A stretch of 64,000 nucleotides of DNA from JBBIQV01 sp964555285 (lineage in GTDB: Bacteria > Nitrospirota > Nitrospiria > Nitrospirales > Nitrospiraceae). Position 1 is the first letter of the stretch; each line of letters begins with the position of its first letter. Position numbers and translations under genes: made by a program. Under the pieces are notes generated by a model. It worked only from the letters and a program-made list of their open reading frames with translations. It did not search any database and was not told where the DNA came from. This document shows, piece by piece, positions 17,043 through 26,945 of the stretch. Location of the stretch: contig CAZKRM010000016.1 of assembly GCA_964555285.1 (NCBI GenBank), positions 5,348-69,347 on the forward strand. The letters are read 5' to 3'.

Positions 17043-17604
17043 TGGATGTCCTCGACAACTGCCTGGCCGGGAGGCCTTTGCTGTATCACGCGATTAGAGT
17101 CGCAATTATACCGTCTGCCAGGAAGGGTTGGAATATGATGGGACCCCATCGCCTAGACATGATGAGTCCTGTGAGCTGGGCATCGAGTACGGTGGCCGTG
17201 CACGTGCATATTCACAAGCATGGATCGGTGGATTCGCGATCGCAAACTCGAACGTCCGCCTCTCAGGCGCACCTCGTCATCGTGGGATCGATTTCTGCTT
17301 GAATCGGCAACTGAAATGGCAATGCGAACCAGGCAAACCGGCTTGCAGCAACGGCTGTAGGAGAATCAGACCGTCGTCCCCGCATCAACATGTACCGGTT
17401 GCACGGTGCTCTTCATCATACGGTTGGGCGGTGTTCACACCTTTTGTGGACCGGTTGTGAGTAACCCTGTGGAATAAGCCACGATCTGATGGCTGCGGGC
17501 AGCTGCCTGCAACATGCCCAAGATTTAGGCTGTGAAAGGCGAGTGGTTTCAATTGGATAGATGAGTCGGTGGCACCGGTTGGAGTCGAAGGATGGAGGTG
17601 CCCG
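17043..17604. other. Gene-free stretch
   Basis: About 560 nt between the start of the membrane protein gene and the end of the HD-GYP gene. No convincing gene, RNA or strong repeat was seen. It presumably holds the promoter of the membrane protein gene and the 3' end of the chemosensory operon. Confidence 0.5.
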
Positions 17605-19701
17605 TCAGGCTGGAAGAATGTCGTCGATGGCGGCCCGTTCGATTCGCCCCACATCGACCCATTGCTCGGTCATTGGAATCAGCGCCCCGATGCGTAATTC
17701 GACAGCTTCGAGCCGCTTGATTGCCGTCGCCGTCTTACGGTAGGCAGCGACCGTCATGAAGGCCCGGAGCCCGTCCAAGAACAGCACGATCGTCGACGCA
17801 TTCACGGCTTTCGCAACGTCGTAGAGCACGTCGACTTCTCTTAGGACCGGCATGAGCCGTTCTTCCGACAGCCCGGACACGTCCGACTTGGACCGTAAGA
17901 CCGAGAGTCCGCGCAGGATGGCGGGAACGCGCATGTCAACTTCGTCTAAAAGCCGTTGATCCAGTCCGTCGAGCTCCTTCAGGATCCGCTCGATCGTGTG
18001 GACGTCCACGACCCCACCACCCTGCTTGATCTCGTATTCCGCCCGCTGGATAACCGCCTGCAAGACATCGCGGGCCGGCTCGATGGAGCGTACCCGAGCA
18101 AGCTGGAGCGCCCGCAAGGACTCCAGGATGGGAGACCTCCTCGACACCCCACCCCATTGTTCTTTGTGCCATGCCGTTGTCTCAGGTGACGATTCGTCCA
18201 CTTGCTGCGGCCGTTCACTGTGCGAGGGTGGCTCAGTACACGTGTCTTGTCCGGCTTTCGAGAGGGTGCGCTGGATGGCTTTGGTGGACAGCCCTTCGAC
18301 CGCTGCGGCGATGCGTTCGAGCCCTGTTTCCAGAGATGAAAGTTGCGTTCCTTCCGGAACGGAGCCCTGAGCTCCGGCTGCCTGGAGGATAGGGACGAGG
18401 CTGACGGCCATTTCTTCAAGCGCAGGTAACTGCACCGTGGCTGCGGAGCGTCCCAGGTTCGTGATGCCATGGAGAATGATATCCACAAGCTTCGACTGGA
18501 CATGAGGCGGAGGCGTGTCTGCCAGTTTTCGTAGGGCCCGCTGAATCTGTCCCAACCATTCTCGCGCTTCCAAGGCAAAGAGGCCTACGACTTCTTTTTG
18601 AAATTCCGGATCGGTACCGGAAGGATCCGCGATGGACGTTGCGGCTCTTGAATTCCCCGCGTGGCCATTGAGGTCACCCCCCTTCGATTTTGCTTCCACC
18701 ATATGCTGAATAGCGGACGCAATGGAATCCAAACTCTCGAGCAGCACGGAGAACTGGTTCGAAGTGGCCACTGCCCGGCGTTGCTTGGTGCCGTGGGTCT
18801 CGCTTGGACGTGAAAAGGTGACGCGTTCTACTGCCGGAGCATCGAGGGTTTCAAGAACGGAAACCAGGGGCGCGAGACTCAGGTCCACGAATCGGCTCAT
18901 GCCGGACGGTTGAGGCCCGCAGGACGCGTCCAGCCGCACGGTCGGTCGGAGCGGATAATGAGGATTCACACGCGTGACCACACCTGTTTCTCCGGTGGTC
19001 AACCGGACGGTCGTCCCGAGCGGATAGACGGATAGTTGCCCGACAAGGGCTTTGATCACTTCACGCGGGAACGCCGTCCGCTCGGCGACGACGAGTTCAT
19101 GGACCGCCTCGTGCGGCAAGAGCCGCCTGCGATAAGGACGAGGACCGATGAGCGCATCGAACACATCGACCACCCCGATGATTTGGGCGATCTCGGCAAT
19201 CTGCCCCCCCTTCAACCGGTGAGGATAGCCCTGGCCGGTCCATCGTTCATGGGCCTGCAGAATGACGGGCGCAAGCCACCGGTAGGTGTCGCCGGCCTGC
19301 TCAATGATGCGGCAGCCGAGTTCGGGATGGCGCTCGACCAATGCTCGCTCGTCCGGCGTCAATCGGGAAGCCTTCGTCAAGAGGGGCTGGGGAATGGCGA
19401 AGATGCCGATATCGTGAACCAGCCCTGCCAGAGCCAAGCGTTCCAATTCTTGGCCGTAGTATCCCAACCCCAAGCCGACTTTCGTGGCCAGGATGCCGAC
19501 GTTGACCAGGTTCGTAATCAGGGGCGATCCGGATGCGTTGGAGAGTGCTTCCACGACCAATCTGTCGGTCTGCTGCAGAGAGCGCACAATGTCCTCTGCC
19601 AACCGAGCCGGCCCGGTCAATTCCACGGCCCGCTGTTCCTGAACGGCTGTCGCGGTGCGCGTGAGTTCTTCTTGCGCTTGGTGGTACCAGTGTTCGTTCA
19701 C
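17605..19701 (-). CDS. HD-GYP-type protein fused to a degenerate HPt-like module
   Basis: A 698-aa protein. Residues about 30-230 form an HD-GYP domain: His96-Asp97 in HDIGIFAIP and a GYP in HERWTGQGYP. It departs from the consensus HDIGK and HHExxDGxGYP (Lys to Ile, Asp to Thr), so c-di-GMP hydrolysis is uncertain. The C-terminal half (about 380-698) is homologous to the 20703-21662 protein, including EAREWLGQI and TNLGRSAATV, an HPt-like helix where the phospho-accepting His position is Thr. Both end with a similar MTEQWVDVGRIE / MAQAWVQVGRME segment. The start is GTG. It is the last gene of the chemosensory operon and a likely output. Confidence 0.8.
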   Translation of the reverse strand: MNEHWYHQAQEELTRTATAVQEQRAVELTGPARLAEDIVRSLQQTDRLVVEALSNASGSPLITNLVNVGILATKVGLGLGYYGQELERLALAGLVHDIGIFAIPQPLLTKASRLTPDERALVERHPELGCRIIEQAGDTYRWLAPVILQAHERWTGQGYPHRLKGGQIAEIAQIIGVVDVFDALIGPRPYRRRLLPHEAVHELVVAERTAFPREVIKALVGQLSVYPLGTTVRLTTGETGVVTRVNPHYPLRPTVRLDASCGPQPSGMSRFVDLSLAPLVSVLETLDAPAVERVTFSRPSETHGTKQRRAVATSNQFSVLLESLDSIASAIQHMVEAKSKGGDLNGHAGNSRAATSIADPSGTDPEFQKEVVGLFALEAREWLGQIQRALRKLADTPPPHVQSKLVDIILHGITNLGRSAATVQLPALEEMAVSLVPILQAAGAQGSVPEGTQLSSLETGLERIAAAVEGLSTKAIQRTLSKAGQDTCTEPPSHSERPQQVDESSPETTAWHKEQWGGVSRRSPILESLRALQLARVRSIEPARDVLQAVIQRAEYEIKQGGGVVDVHTIERILKELDGLDQRLLDEVDMRVPAILRGLSVLRSKSDVSGLSEERLMPVLREVDVLYDVAKAVNASTIVLFLDGLRAFMTVAAYRKTATAIKRLEAVELRIGALIPMTEQWVDVGRIERAAIDDILPA

Positions 19702-19780
19702 GTCCAGATACTCACCGGTCGATCTGCCTGAGCCCTTGGCCGAGATCGGTTCTTAGCTCGGCCGGTTCCTTGAGCGTTCG

Positions 19781-20575
19781 TTACATCGCCTGACCGGCTT
19801 GTTCCACAAGCGGCGCACCGATACAGATCGCTTTTTCATCGTACCCGAGCAGTAAGCAGAGATCGCACAATGAATTGATCAGCCGGCAGACGCCCCGGCT
19901 TCGTTTGAATACCAGCCGGCACGCATCCTTCGAGAACACTTCACGCGTGCAACCGGCGGCCTTCATGCGTGCCGCAATATACTCTCTGGTTTCCTCGGCG
20001 GTAAATGGCTCCAGATGAGAGCGAATGGCGATCCGTTGATTGAGTTGCGCAATGCCCTCGACCCGGCTCTTGAGCTCCGGCTGTCCCATCAGCACCAGGG
20101 TCAGCAGAAAACGATGGTTCAGTTGGAAATTGCACAAGAGACGCAGGTCCTCGAACACCCGGTCATCCTCAATGGCCTGCGCTTCATCGACCACCAGTAC
20201 CGAATCCAGCCCTTTGCGCTGGTTGGCCAAGAGGCGATCGTTCAAGCGATGCAGGACGTCCGCCTTGGATCCCTGGCTGTCGAGACCGAACTGATACAGA
20301 ATCTCCGCCAGAAATTCGGGGCCCGGCAATGCCGGATTGGCGACGAGCGCCACATCGTACTTCGAGCGAGGCAAATTGAGGATCAGCGCACGACTCAAGA
20401 GCGTCTTACCGCACCCGATCTTCCCCGTCAGCATCACGGCCCCTTTACGGGCCTGGATCCCATAGAGCAACCGCTGCCTGGCCGTTTCGTGTTTTGCGGA
20501 AGGGAAGTAGTAGCGAGGATCCGGGACGTTATCGAAGGGGGGAGCCGTGAGCCCCCAGTGGTCCTCATAATGCAT
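19781..20575 (-). CDS. ExeA/GspA-like AAA ATPase
   Basis: A 264-aa P-loop ATPase with Walker A GKIGCGKT (near residue 51), Walker B VLVVDEAQ (near 146) and the ExeA-family start HYEDHWGLTAPPFDN. Family members help assemble secretins or act as general AAA switches (MSHA, type II secretion). It lacks the C-terminal peptidoglycan-binding part of ExeA. It sits inside the chemosensory operon, which suggests a link between this pathway and a pilus or secretion machine. Confidence 0.85.
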   Translation of the reverse strand: MHYEDHWGLTAPPFDNVPDPRYYFPSAKHETARQRLLYGIQARKGAVMLTGKIGCGKTLLSRALILNLPRSKYDVALVANPALPGPEFLAEILYQFGLDSQGSKADVLHRLNDRLLANQRKGLDSVLVVDEAQAIEDDRVFEDLRLLCNFQLNHRFLLTLVLMGQPELKSRVEGIAQLNQRIAIRSHLEPFTAEETREYIAARMKAAGCTREVFSKDACRLVFKRSRGVCRLINSLCDLCLLLGYDEKAICIGAPLVEQAGQAM

Positions 20576-20702
20576 GCCGTTTCCGCAACCCTTCTTGAAG
20601 ATGAGTGTCGTACAAGACTTAGTCCGCTCCGAGACGGCAAGTCAAGAATCGCACCGATCCGGGTCGGCATGTCGCCGACCCGAACAGTGGCTCGGTGGCG
20701 AA

Positions 20703-21662
20703 TCAGGCGGGCAAGAGTTTGCCGATTGCTTCGAGTTCCATTCGTCCGACCTGGACCCATGCCTGCGCCATGGCGGGCACGCCGGTGAGCCGGAACTCCA
20801 CCGCCTCGATGGTCTTCGACGCCGGCGTGAGGCGACGTTGCAGCACGATCGTCAAAAAACTCCGCAATCCGTTCAGAAATGCCATGACCGGCGCCGCGTG
20901 TACCGTCTGGGCGGCCGCCTGCAACGCACTCACCTCACGAAGGGTCGTGTCAAACTCACCGGCTGAGAGTCCGGCGCCCTGCGCCATGCCTTTCAGGCGA
21001 GCCAACCCGCGAGCGATCGCAGGGAGCCGTTGCTCGACGTCCGACAGAAACGCCTCATCCGCGTCGGCCACCCCTTCGAGCAACGCTTCCACCGACTGGC
21101 GGTCCATGTGACCGAGGCCGTGCTGTGTATCTTGTTCGATCCGTTGGAAGATCGCCTGTGCGAGATGTCGGCACGATTCCACCGTCTGCGTTTTCGCCGC
21201 GTGCAGGTTCCGAAGTTGTTCGAGAAAGGAGTCGAGCTGAATTTCTCCAGGAGATGGGCCGAACGAGAAGTCGACCGACCAGCCGGTGGCGTCGGCGAGC
21301 GCGGTGGCGATGTAGTCGAAGTGTTTCCGCAGCGATGAAAAATCCTCGCGCGTGGGAGCCGACACCGGATCCCGGATGCCCTCGATAAACGGCAGAAGGG
21401 CATAGGTCGCGCGCTCAACTTCGGGGAGGTTGACCGTCGCCGCAGAACCACCGAGATTGGTCAACCCTTGTGTAATCGTCTTGATGAGCGATACGTGGCG
21501 GTCAGCGTCGGGCTGCGCCATCAATTCCTGGAGCGCCTGATGAATCTGCCCCAGCCATTCCCTCGCTTCTTGGGCAAAGAGTTCGAGAATTTCTTTCTGG
21601 AAGTCGTCGTCGGCGTCCGGGGGAGATACCATCTCTGCTGTCCTGTCAGGGTTACCCGACAT
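20703..21662 (-). CDS. Degenerate HPt-like signalling protein
   Basis: About 319 aa, soluble and helical. The N-terminal DFQKEILELFAQEAREWLGQIHQAL and the later TNLGGSAATVNL look like CheA HPt helices, but where CheA has AHTLKGSA the phospho-accepting His is replaced by Thr. The protein is paralogous to the C-terminal half of the HD-GYP protein encoded downstream. It may be a structural or decoy domain rather than a phosphotransfer protein. The start is uncertain: ATG 21662 overlaps the end of the upstream gene, while ATG 21632 is also possible. Confidence 0.7.
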   Translation of the reverse strand: MSGNPDRTAEMVSPPDADDDFQKEILELFAQEAREWLGQIHQALQELMAQPDADRHVSLIKTITQGLTNLGGSAATVNLPEVERATYALLPFIEGIRDPVSAPTREDFSSLRKHFDYIATALADATGWSVDFSFGPSPGEIQLDSFLEQLRNLHAAKTQTVESCRHLAQAIFQRIEQDTQHGLGHMDRQSVEALLEGVADADEAFLSDVEQRLPAIARGLARLKGMAQGAGLSAGEFDTTLREVSALQAAAQTVHAAPVMAFLNGLRSFLTIVLQRRLTPASKTIEAVEFRLTGVPAMAQAWVQVGRMELEAIGKLLPA

Positions 21663-22908
21663 TGCTCTGTCCGAGCTGAGAGGCGAGACCGGCAATCTCG
21701 GCCAGCTTGTGGACCATCTCTTCCAACTGACGATTCGCCTTCTGCGCTATCTGTTCAGCCTCGCCGGTGCGTTCCTGCTCGCACGCCACCGCCCGTTCCA
21801 ATTCTTCGACCCGTGTCACAGCCTGCTCTAACTGTATAATGCGCCGGCTCAAACGCGAGTTGTTGTCTCGCTCGGTCGACAGCGCCGCCGCGAGTTCCTT
21901 CCCGGAAGCGATGTCCCGCTCCGCTTCGTTCAACTGCCGATTGAGATCGCCGACTTTGTGCCGCTCCGCAGTCAATGCCGCATCGAGGTCCTTGACACGG
22001 GCCGCGGCCGTTTCAGACTCGTTCAGTTGTTGCACGAGCTGGGTCGCTGCGTCCCGCTCTGCGTATAAAGTGGCCTCGAGCTCTTCCACACGGATCCTCA
22101 GCCGATCCGCTTCGGCGGCTCGCTTCGTGGCCTGTGCCGACCGGTCCCGCTCAGCCGCCAGTTGCGCGTCCATCTCATCGAGACGGTTCGCGGCTTGCTC
22201 CAACTGGGACACTCGATCGGATAACTGCGCCGACTTGGTTCGTTCGATCGCCAGTTCCGCTTCGACACCTCTGACACGAGCCGCATCGCGTTCCAGATCG
22301 GCCAGGCGCTCCGACAACTGGACTGTCTTGCTCCGTTCCTGTTCGAGTGCCTCCTCGAGCTCTTTGAGCTTGGCCGTCGACCGGCGAAATGTTTGAAGTT
22401 GTTCTTCGGAAATCTTGTAAGCCTTCGGGCCATCTGCAACCGGCGCAGCCGGTATCGGCCCCGCCTGCGCGGTCTGCCCATCCCTAGCGATTGCCCCGCT
22501 CCCACTGGCCTCCCCGCCCGTAACCGCCTGCGTCTGGGACTGGTGTTTCGATACCAGTTCCAAGACGCGATCTTTCAAGGAGGTTCCCTGAAAGGGCTTC
22601 TTCAGGACCCCGTCCGCGCAGCAGGAGTTCGCTTGCTTGGTCACTTCGTCGTTCACGATGCCCGAGATGAGCAGCACGGGAGTCCCTGCCAAAGCCGATT
22701 GTGACCTGACATAGGCGCAGACCTCGTACCCGCTCTTGTCCGGCATGATCACGTCCGAGACGACGACATCCGGCCGTTCTTTCCCCAGCAACGCGAGCGC
22801 TTCTTCCCCATTGGCCGCAAGCGTCACCACAAGGCCGGCTTCCGTCAGGAGCCGCTCGGCTACTTTTCTGACCGCGATACTGTCGTCTGCGACAAGAATC
22901 TTCGGCAT
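21652..22908 (-). CDS. Response regulator receiver with a long coiled-coil tail
   Basis: A 418-aa protein. Residues 1-120 are a CheY-type receiver with the acid pair (VADDS), the phospho-acceptor Asp in VVVSDVIMP and Lys in LKKPF. Residues about 175-410 are a continuous coiled coil with repeated units such as LEQAANRLDEMDAQLAAERD. There is no known output domain; phosphorylation may control oligomerisation or binding. Such REC-coiled coil proteins occur in FrzS/PilG-like polarity systems. It is part of the chemosensory operon. Confidence 0.85.
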   Translation of the reverse strand: MPKILVADDSIAVRKVAERLLTEAGLVVTLAANGEEALALLGKERPDVVVSDVIMPDKSGYEVCAYVRSQSALAGTPVLLISGIVNDEVTKQANSCCADGVLKKPFQGTSLKDRVLELVSKHQSQTQAVTGGEASGSGAIARDGQTAQAGPIPAAPVADGPKAYKISEEQLQTFRRSTAKLKELEEALEQERSKTVQLSERLADLERDAARVRGVEAELAIERTKSAQLSDRVSQLEQAANRLDEMDAQLAAERDRSAQATKRAAEADRLRIRVEELEATLYAERDAATQLVQQLNESETAAARVKDLDAALTAERHKVGDLNRQLNEAERDIASGKELAAALSTERDNNSRLSRRIIQLEQAVTRVEELERAVACEQERTGEAEQIAQKANRQLEEMVHKLAEIAGLASQLGQSNVG

Positions 22909-22921
22909 GGCCCCTCTCTTG

Positions 22922-23401
22922 TTACCGTCCGTTCTTCACCAGTTGCGGCGTGGTCGTGAGCGACGTCCCTAATCCGGCCAGTGACAACACCGGGATCGTC
23001 TGGGTTTCGTAGACATAGGTACCGAGCAGATCGGGATCGGCGTCTTGATGTGGTTGAATCGCCGAGGGCGCGATCATGTGCAAGGACGGCACCTCTGGAT
23101 CGATCCGGATCGCGAGGAGACCATCCACATGTTTGGCAACTAAACACAAGGACGTTGAGCCGGGCACCGACACGTGTAATCGGGCCGCCAGGTCGAAGAC
23201 CGGCAGGACGGTCTGGTCACGCCGGATCACGGCATTCACATACGGCGTCTGACTGGGAACGGGAATGCAGTCAGGCCAGGGCATGACGCTCTCCACCTCC
23301 TCGGCGCGAGCCGCCACCCGCTTCCCCCCGACGGCAAACACGATCGCTCCTCGTGCACGTTGGGAACTAGATTGGAGCCCAGGGCGTGTCTTCTGCATCA
23401 T
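22922..23401 (-). CDS. CheW-like scaffold protein (first downstream copy)
   Basis: A 159-aa CheW domain (GAIVFAVGGKRVAARAEEVESVMPW... VLPVFDLAARL). Start chosen at the tandem ATGs 23401/23398, preceded by GAGGAA; codons further upstream are out of family. It would couple receptor and CheA. It overlaps the end of the preceding CheW-like gene by about 35 nt. Confidence 0.75.
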   Translation of the reverse strand: MMQKTRPGLQSSSQRARGAIVFAVGGKRVAARAEEVESVMPWPDCIPVPSQTPYVNAVIRRDQTVLPVFDLAARLHVSVPGSTSLCLVAKHVDGLLAIRIDPEVPSLHMIAPSAIQPHQDADPDLLGTYVYETQTIPVLSLAGLGTSLTTTPQLVKNGR

Positions 23402-23981
23402 TCGCTTCCTCGAGTTCCATCGGTAACCACGGCGCGACAAGAACCGCGGGACGAGACTGCTCCGGATGCGTGTCGGCCGCCGCCTCGCGTGCGCCCACCG
23501 CGTATCTGTCTGCCATGGCACTGGTCGACAATGGCGATTCGCGCTCGTTCAAGAGCCAGTCTGGATTTACGATCAGCGCGATCCCATCGAGATACAGAAA
23601 CAGTCCTGCAAACCACTCCCGTTCGGCGCTGCGAAAGTGGGGCGGCAACGGGAGAATCTGCGTACGCTCGACGTCCGTCAGCTCCAGCACCCGGTCCACC
23701 TGAAAGGCACGGTGACGGACACCGTGCGAACACAACACGGTTCGCGCCTCAGAAATACCGTCGGGAGCCGCCGGTATTTCCAGTCGCGCTCGCACATCCT
23801 CCGCATGGTACGTCTCGCCCATGATCGTCAGCGCAGACTGCGCGCCTGTTTCAGGCGGCGTGAGAATTCCGCGGACCAAGTCGGCGGGAAGCGCCAGCGT
23901 GGCGGAACCATAGCCCACAACCAGATATTGGGCCGACTGGGTGACCGACCGTATCCCCACCCTATGACCGCGCAAGCTCAT
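23367..23981 (-). CDS. CheW-like protein
   Basis: A 204-aa protein with a CheW fold (QYLVVGYGSATLALPADLVRGIL; FQVDRVLELTDVE; GLFLYLDGIALIVNPDWLL). Longer and more diverged than classical CheW. Its ATG overlaps the cheA stop (ATGA at 23978-23981), which fixes the start and shows coupling. Together with the neighbours there are three CheW-type genes for one CheA and one receptor. Confidence 0.75.
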   Translation of the reverse strand: MSLRGHRVGIRSVTQSAQYLVVGYGSATLALPADLVRGILTPPETGAQSALTIMGETYHAEDVRARLEIPAAPDGISEARTVLCSHGVRHRAFQVDRVLELTDVERTQILPLPPHFRSAEREWFAGLFLYLDGIALIVNPDWLLNERESPLSTSAMADRYAVGAREAAADTHPEQSRPAVLVAPWLPMELEEANDAEDTPWAPI

Positions 23982-26899
23982 GGGAAACCCTTGTGTGCCG
24001 AAACCCCTGTCTCCTGGCCGGCCCACCGTTCGATCTCTCGGACCAACGCCCGTTCCTCCACCGGCTTTGCAACATAGGCGGTGGCGCCGATATTGATCGC
24101 CATGTGGCGGTGCTTGTCGCCTGCCCGGGTCGTCATCACCACGATCGGTGTGGAGGCCGTCTGGGGGCGGCCTCGCAAGGCTTGAATGACTTCAAAACCG
24201 TTTAATTTCGGCATCTCCAGATCCGTAATGATCACGTGGTAAGCCCGCGCTGACGCTTTGCGCAATCCGTCTTCGCCGTCCACAGCGGTGTCGACCTGAT
24301 AGCCGGCGGATTCCAGCATTCGGCCGACGAACTTCCTGATGCTGAGCGAGTCATCGATCAACAGGATCGCCCGCTCGGACGACTTGGCATCCGGAACCGT
24401 TTCTGCCGGCGCCGTCTCGTCGGTAAGAAGTTGCGGGATCTGCGGTGCATCCAGGGCCGCCTCCTCCCGGGTGGGACCGGCCGTGAGCCGTCCGACATCG
24501 ACCACCAAGATCACGCGTCCTTCGGGGTCGATCGTTGCGCCGCCGAAGCACGACCGCTGGAGCGGCCTGAGCCCACCGAGCGGCTTAATCACGATTTCTT
24601 GGCGACCGAGTAATTCGTCCACTGCCAGACCAAGCGGGCCTGTCGCTGCGCGTACAATGACGATCGGTGTTCCGCCTTCCGGAGTGCCGGAGTCCCGCCT
24701 GAGCAACTGCAGCAGGGGCTGCACTTCAATCGCCTCATCCCCGAGCTGGAGCAATGTGCGATCCCCTACCCGTTGAAGCGATTCGGCCGACGGCATGGTG
24801 ACTTCGCGCACGGACGGCAGCGGGATAGCATACCGCTCATTCCCCGCCCGCACGACGAGCGCCGTGGCGATCAAGAGGGTCAAAGGCAGTTGTAACGTAA
24901 GCTTCGTGCCGACGCCACGGACCGACTCCACTTCGATGTGTCCGTTCATAGATTCGATCACGCGCTTGACAACGTCCAAGCCGACCCCCCGACCGGCTTG
25001 GTCTCCGACCTGATCGGCGGTCGAAAAACCAGGCATAAAGATACACTTGATGATGTCGGCATCCGAGAGGCCTGCCGCCGCGTCAGCCCGGACCAAGCCC
25101 CTCGCAATCGCCGTCGTTTTGATTTTTTCCAGGTCAAGTCCCGCCCCATCGTCTTCGACTTCGACCATCACCGAATTGCCACGGTGCGCCGCGTGTAAAT
25201 ACACTGTCCCGGCCGCCGGTTTTCCCTTGGCGACACGAGCGGCAGTCGGTTCGATTCCATGATAGACGGCGTTCCTGACCAGGTGGATCAATGGATCCAC
25301 CAACCGTTCGACCAGGTTGGTGTCGACTTCCGTATGTTCACCGGACGTGACCAGCGTCACTTCCTTGCCCGTCGTGCGAACCATTTCTCGGATCGCGCGG
25401 CGGAATCGGGTGAACGGCGTGCCGATCGGGACCATTCGCGCCCGAGCGATTTCATCCCGCATCCCCAACGTGAGTTGTTGGAGCTGCCCCATATCTTCAT
25501 GCGCATGCCGAATGGACCCGCTCAACTGCGACATGGACTCGCCGATATCGGCCGTGACCTCGCTGATCCGCCTTGAAAGGATATTGAAGTCGTCATACTT
25601 GTCGAATTCCAGAGCCCCGAAGTCGCTGAGCCCGGAGAAGGCCGGTCCAGACGGCTCGCCGTCGGTCTTCGAGATGGTGGGGAAGGTGAAGGTGTGTTTG
25701 TCCTCGAAGGTCCGGACGGCGTCGAGCAAACGGTTTTTACAGACTTGCACCTGGCTCGACAACTGCTCCAGCATGACCAGCCGTTGTTCCAAACGACCGC
25801 GACCGATGACCAGCTCTCCTACGAGATTGAGCAGGCGTTCCAGACGATCCCGGCTGACCCTGATGACCTCCCGCTCTTCAGCTCCCTTGGCCTCGTGAGT
25901 CCTGGTGGGGTCGGCATCCTGCTGTTGCTCCTGCGATTGCACGGGAGTTGTTTCCCGAGCTGGGTCATCGGCCACCGCAGGCGTCGTGGCTTCCAGGGAC
26001 AAGCCTTGTTCTAACCTCTTGAGGTCCCGCATCACGGCCATGAACCGGCTTCTGGTCTTCCCGACCTGGTTCTGATCCCGGCGCATGAGCGTTCGCACAA
26101 GATCGACCGCCTTTAGGACCAGATCGACGACGCCGGGCATCACGCGCGTGCGTCCGTCGCGCACCGCGCCCATGAAATCTTCGATGTGATGGACCAGGTC
26201 TCCGATCGCCTGGAACCCGACGGTGTAGGCCGACCCCTTGAGTGTGTGCGCGGTGCGGAAGAGCTGATGGATCGTTTCCTGGTCCTCAGGCTCTTTCTCG
26301 AGCCGCAACAAATGTGTTTCGAGTGTCTCCACATACTCCTGCGCTTCCGGTACAAAATACGAGAGCACCTCTGCGTCCAGATTGGGAACCAGATACTCGT
26401 CCGCCACATGAGATTCTGTCACAGCCGATTCCGCGACAGTCGCCCGTGAAGGCTCCTGTAACTGCTGGAGTTCCACCGCTGAATCCGCAGTCCCCGACGC
26501 ATCCGTATGGGGAATGACTTCTGCGCATCGAGTCGGCCACTGCTCGACGCTGCGCAGGTCCTCCGGCCTTCCTTGCGCGATCGCGTCCACCTGTTCCCGG
26601 CACACGGACACCAGGTCACGAAGGAGTTCCACGGCACGCGGCCAATGTGACGGCTGGATCGTCGTCGCCTGTTCGAGCAGGGTTTCCAAACACTCCGCCA
26701 GCTTAGCCACTGCCGTGAAACCATAGAGAGAGGCAGCGCCGCGTATCCGATGCGCGACGATATAGTGTTCCGGCATCGCCCCCTGGGAAGGAACGGTCTC
26801 ATGAGCCGGATGCACGGCCGTCCATAAGGTGGTCATGGCATCGGTGGCTTCCGCCACGAAAATGCCGACCAGCGCCTGGCGATCGAATTCCGAGCTCAT
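23978..26899 (-). CDS. cheA: Hybrid chemosensory histidine kinase CheA with two HPt domains and a receiver
   Basis: A 973-aa protein: HPt-1 with His50 (VAHRIRGAASL), HPt-2 with His218 (RTAHTLKGSAY), dimerisation helices (RLLNLVGELVIGRGRLEQRL), the HATPase domain with LVRNAVYHGIEP and GRGVGLDVVK, a CheW-like domain, and a C-terminal receiver (LLIDDSLSIRKF, Asp in VIITDLEMP, Lys in VAKPV). The architecture matches ChpA/FrzE-like kinases of type IV pili or gliding pathways rather than flagellar CheA. ATG 26899 is chosen: AGGAAGGA precedes it, and residues encoded upstream would overlap the receptor gene in another frame. The internal receiver may act as a phosphate sink. Confidence 0.95.
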   Translation of the reverse strand: MSSEFDRQALVGIFVAEATDAMTTLWTAVHPAHETVPSQGAMPEHYIVAHRIRGAASLYGFTAVAKLAECLETLLEQATTIQPSHWPRAVELLRDLVSVCREQVDAIAQGRPEDLRSVEQWPTRCAEVIPHTDASGTADSAVELQQLQEPSRATVAESAVTESHVADEYLVPNLDAEVLSYFVPEAQEYVETLETHLLRLEKEPEDQETIHQLFRTAHTLKGSAYTVGFQAIGDLVHHIEDFMGAVRDGRTRVMPGVVDLVLKAVDLVRTLMRRDQNQVGKTRSRFMAVMRDLKRLEQGLSLEATTPAVADDPARETTPVQSQEQQQDADPTRTHEAKGAEEREVIRVSRDRLERLLNLVGELVIGRGRLEQRLVMLEQLSSQVQVCKNRLLDAVRTFEDKHTFTFPTISKTDGEPSGPAFSGLSDFGALEFDKYDDFNILSRRISEVTADIGESMSQLSGSIRHAHEDMGQLQQLTLGMRDEIARARMVPIGTPFTRFRRAIREMVRTTGKEVTLVTSGEHTEVDTNLVERLVDPLIHLVRNAVYHGIEPTAARVAKGKPAAGTVYLHAAHRGNSVMVEVEDDGAGLDLEKIKTTAIARGLVRADAAAGLSDADIIKCIFMPGFSTADQVGDQAGRGVGLDVVKRVIESMNGHIEVESVRGVGTKLTLQLPLTLLIATALVVRAGNERYAIPLPSVREVTMPSAESLQRVGDRTLLQLGDEAIEVQPLLQLLRRDSGTPEGGTPIVIVRAATGPLGLAVDELLGRQEIVIKPLGGLRPLQRSCFGGATIDPEGRVILVVDVGRLTAGPTREEAALDAPQIPQLLTDETAPAETVPDAKSSERAILLIDDSLSIRKFVGRMLESAGYQVDTAVDGEDGLRKASARAYHVIITDLEMPKLNGFEVIQALRGRPQTASTPIVVMTTRAGDKHRHMAINIGATAYVAKPVEERALVREIERWAGQETGVSAHKGFP

Positions 26900-26945
26900 A
26901 CGGCGTTCCTTCCTCGACCGGATAGAAAGCGTTGCTGTTCGCCCG

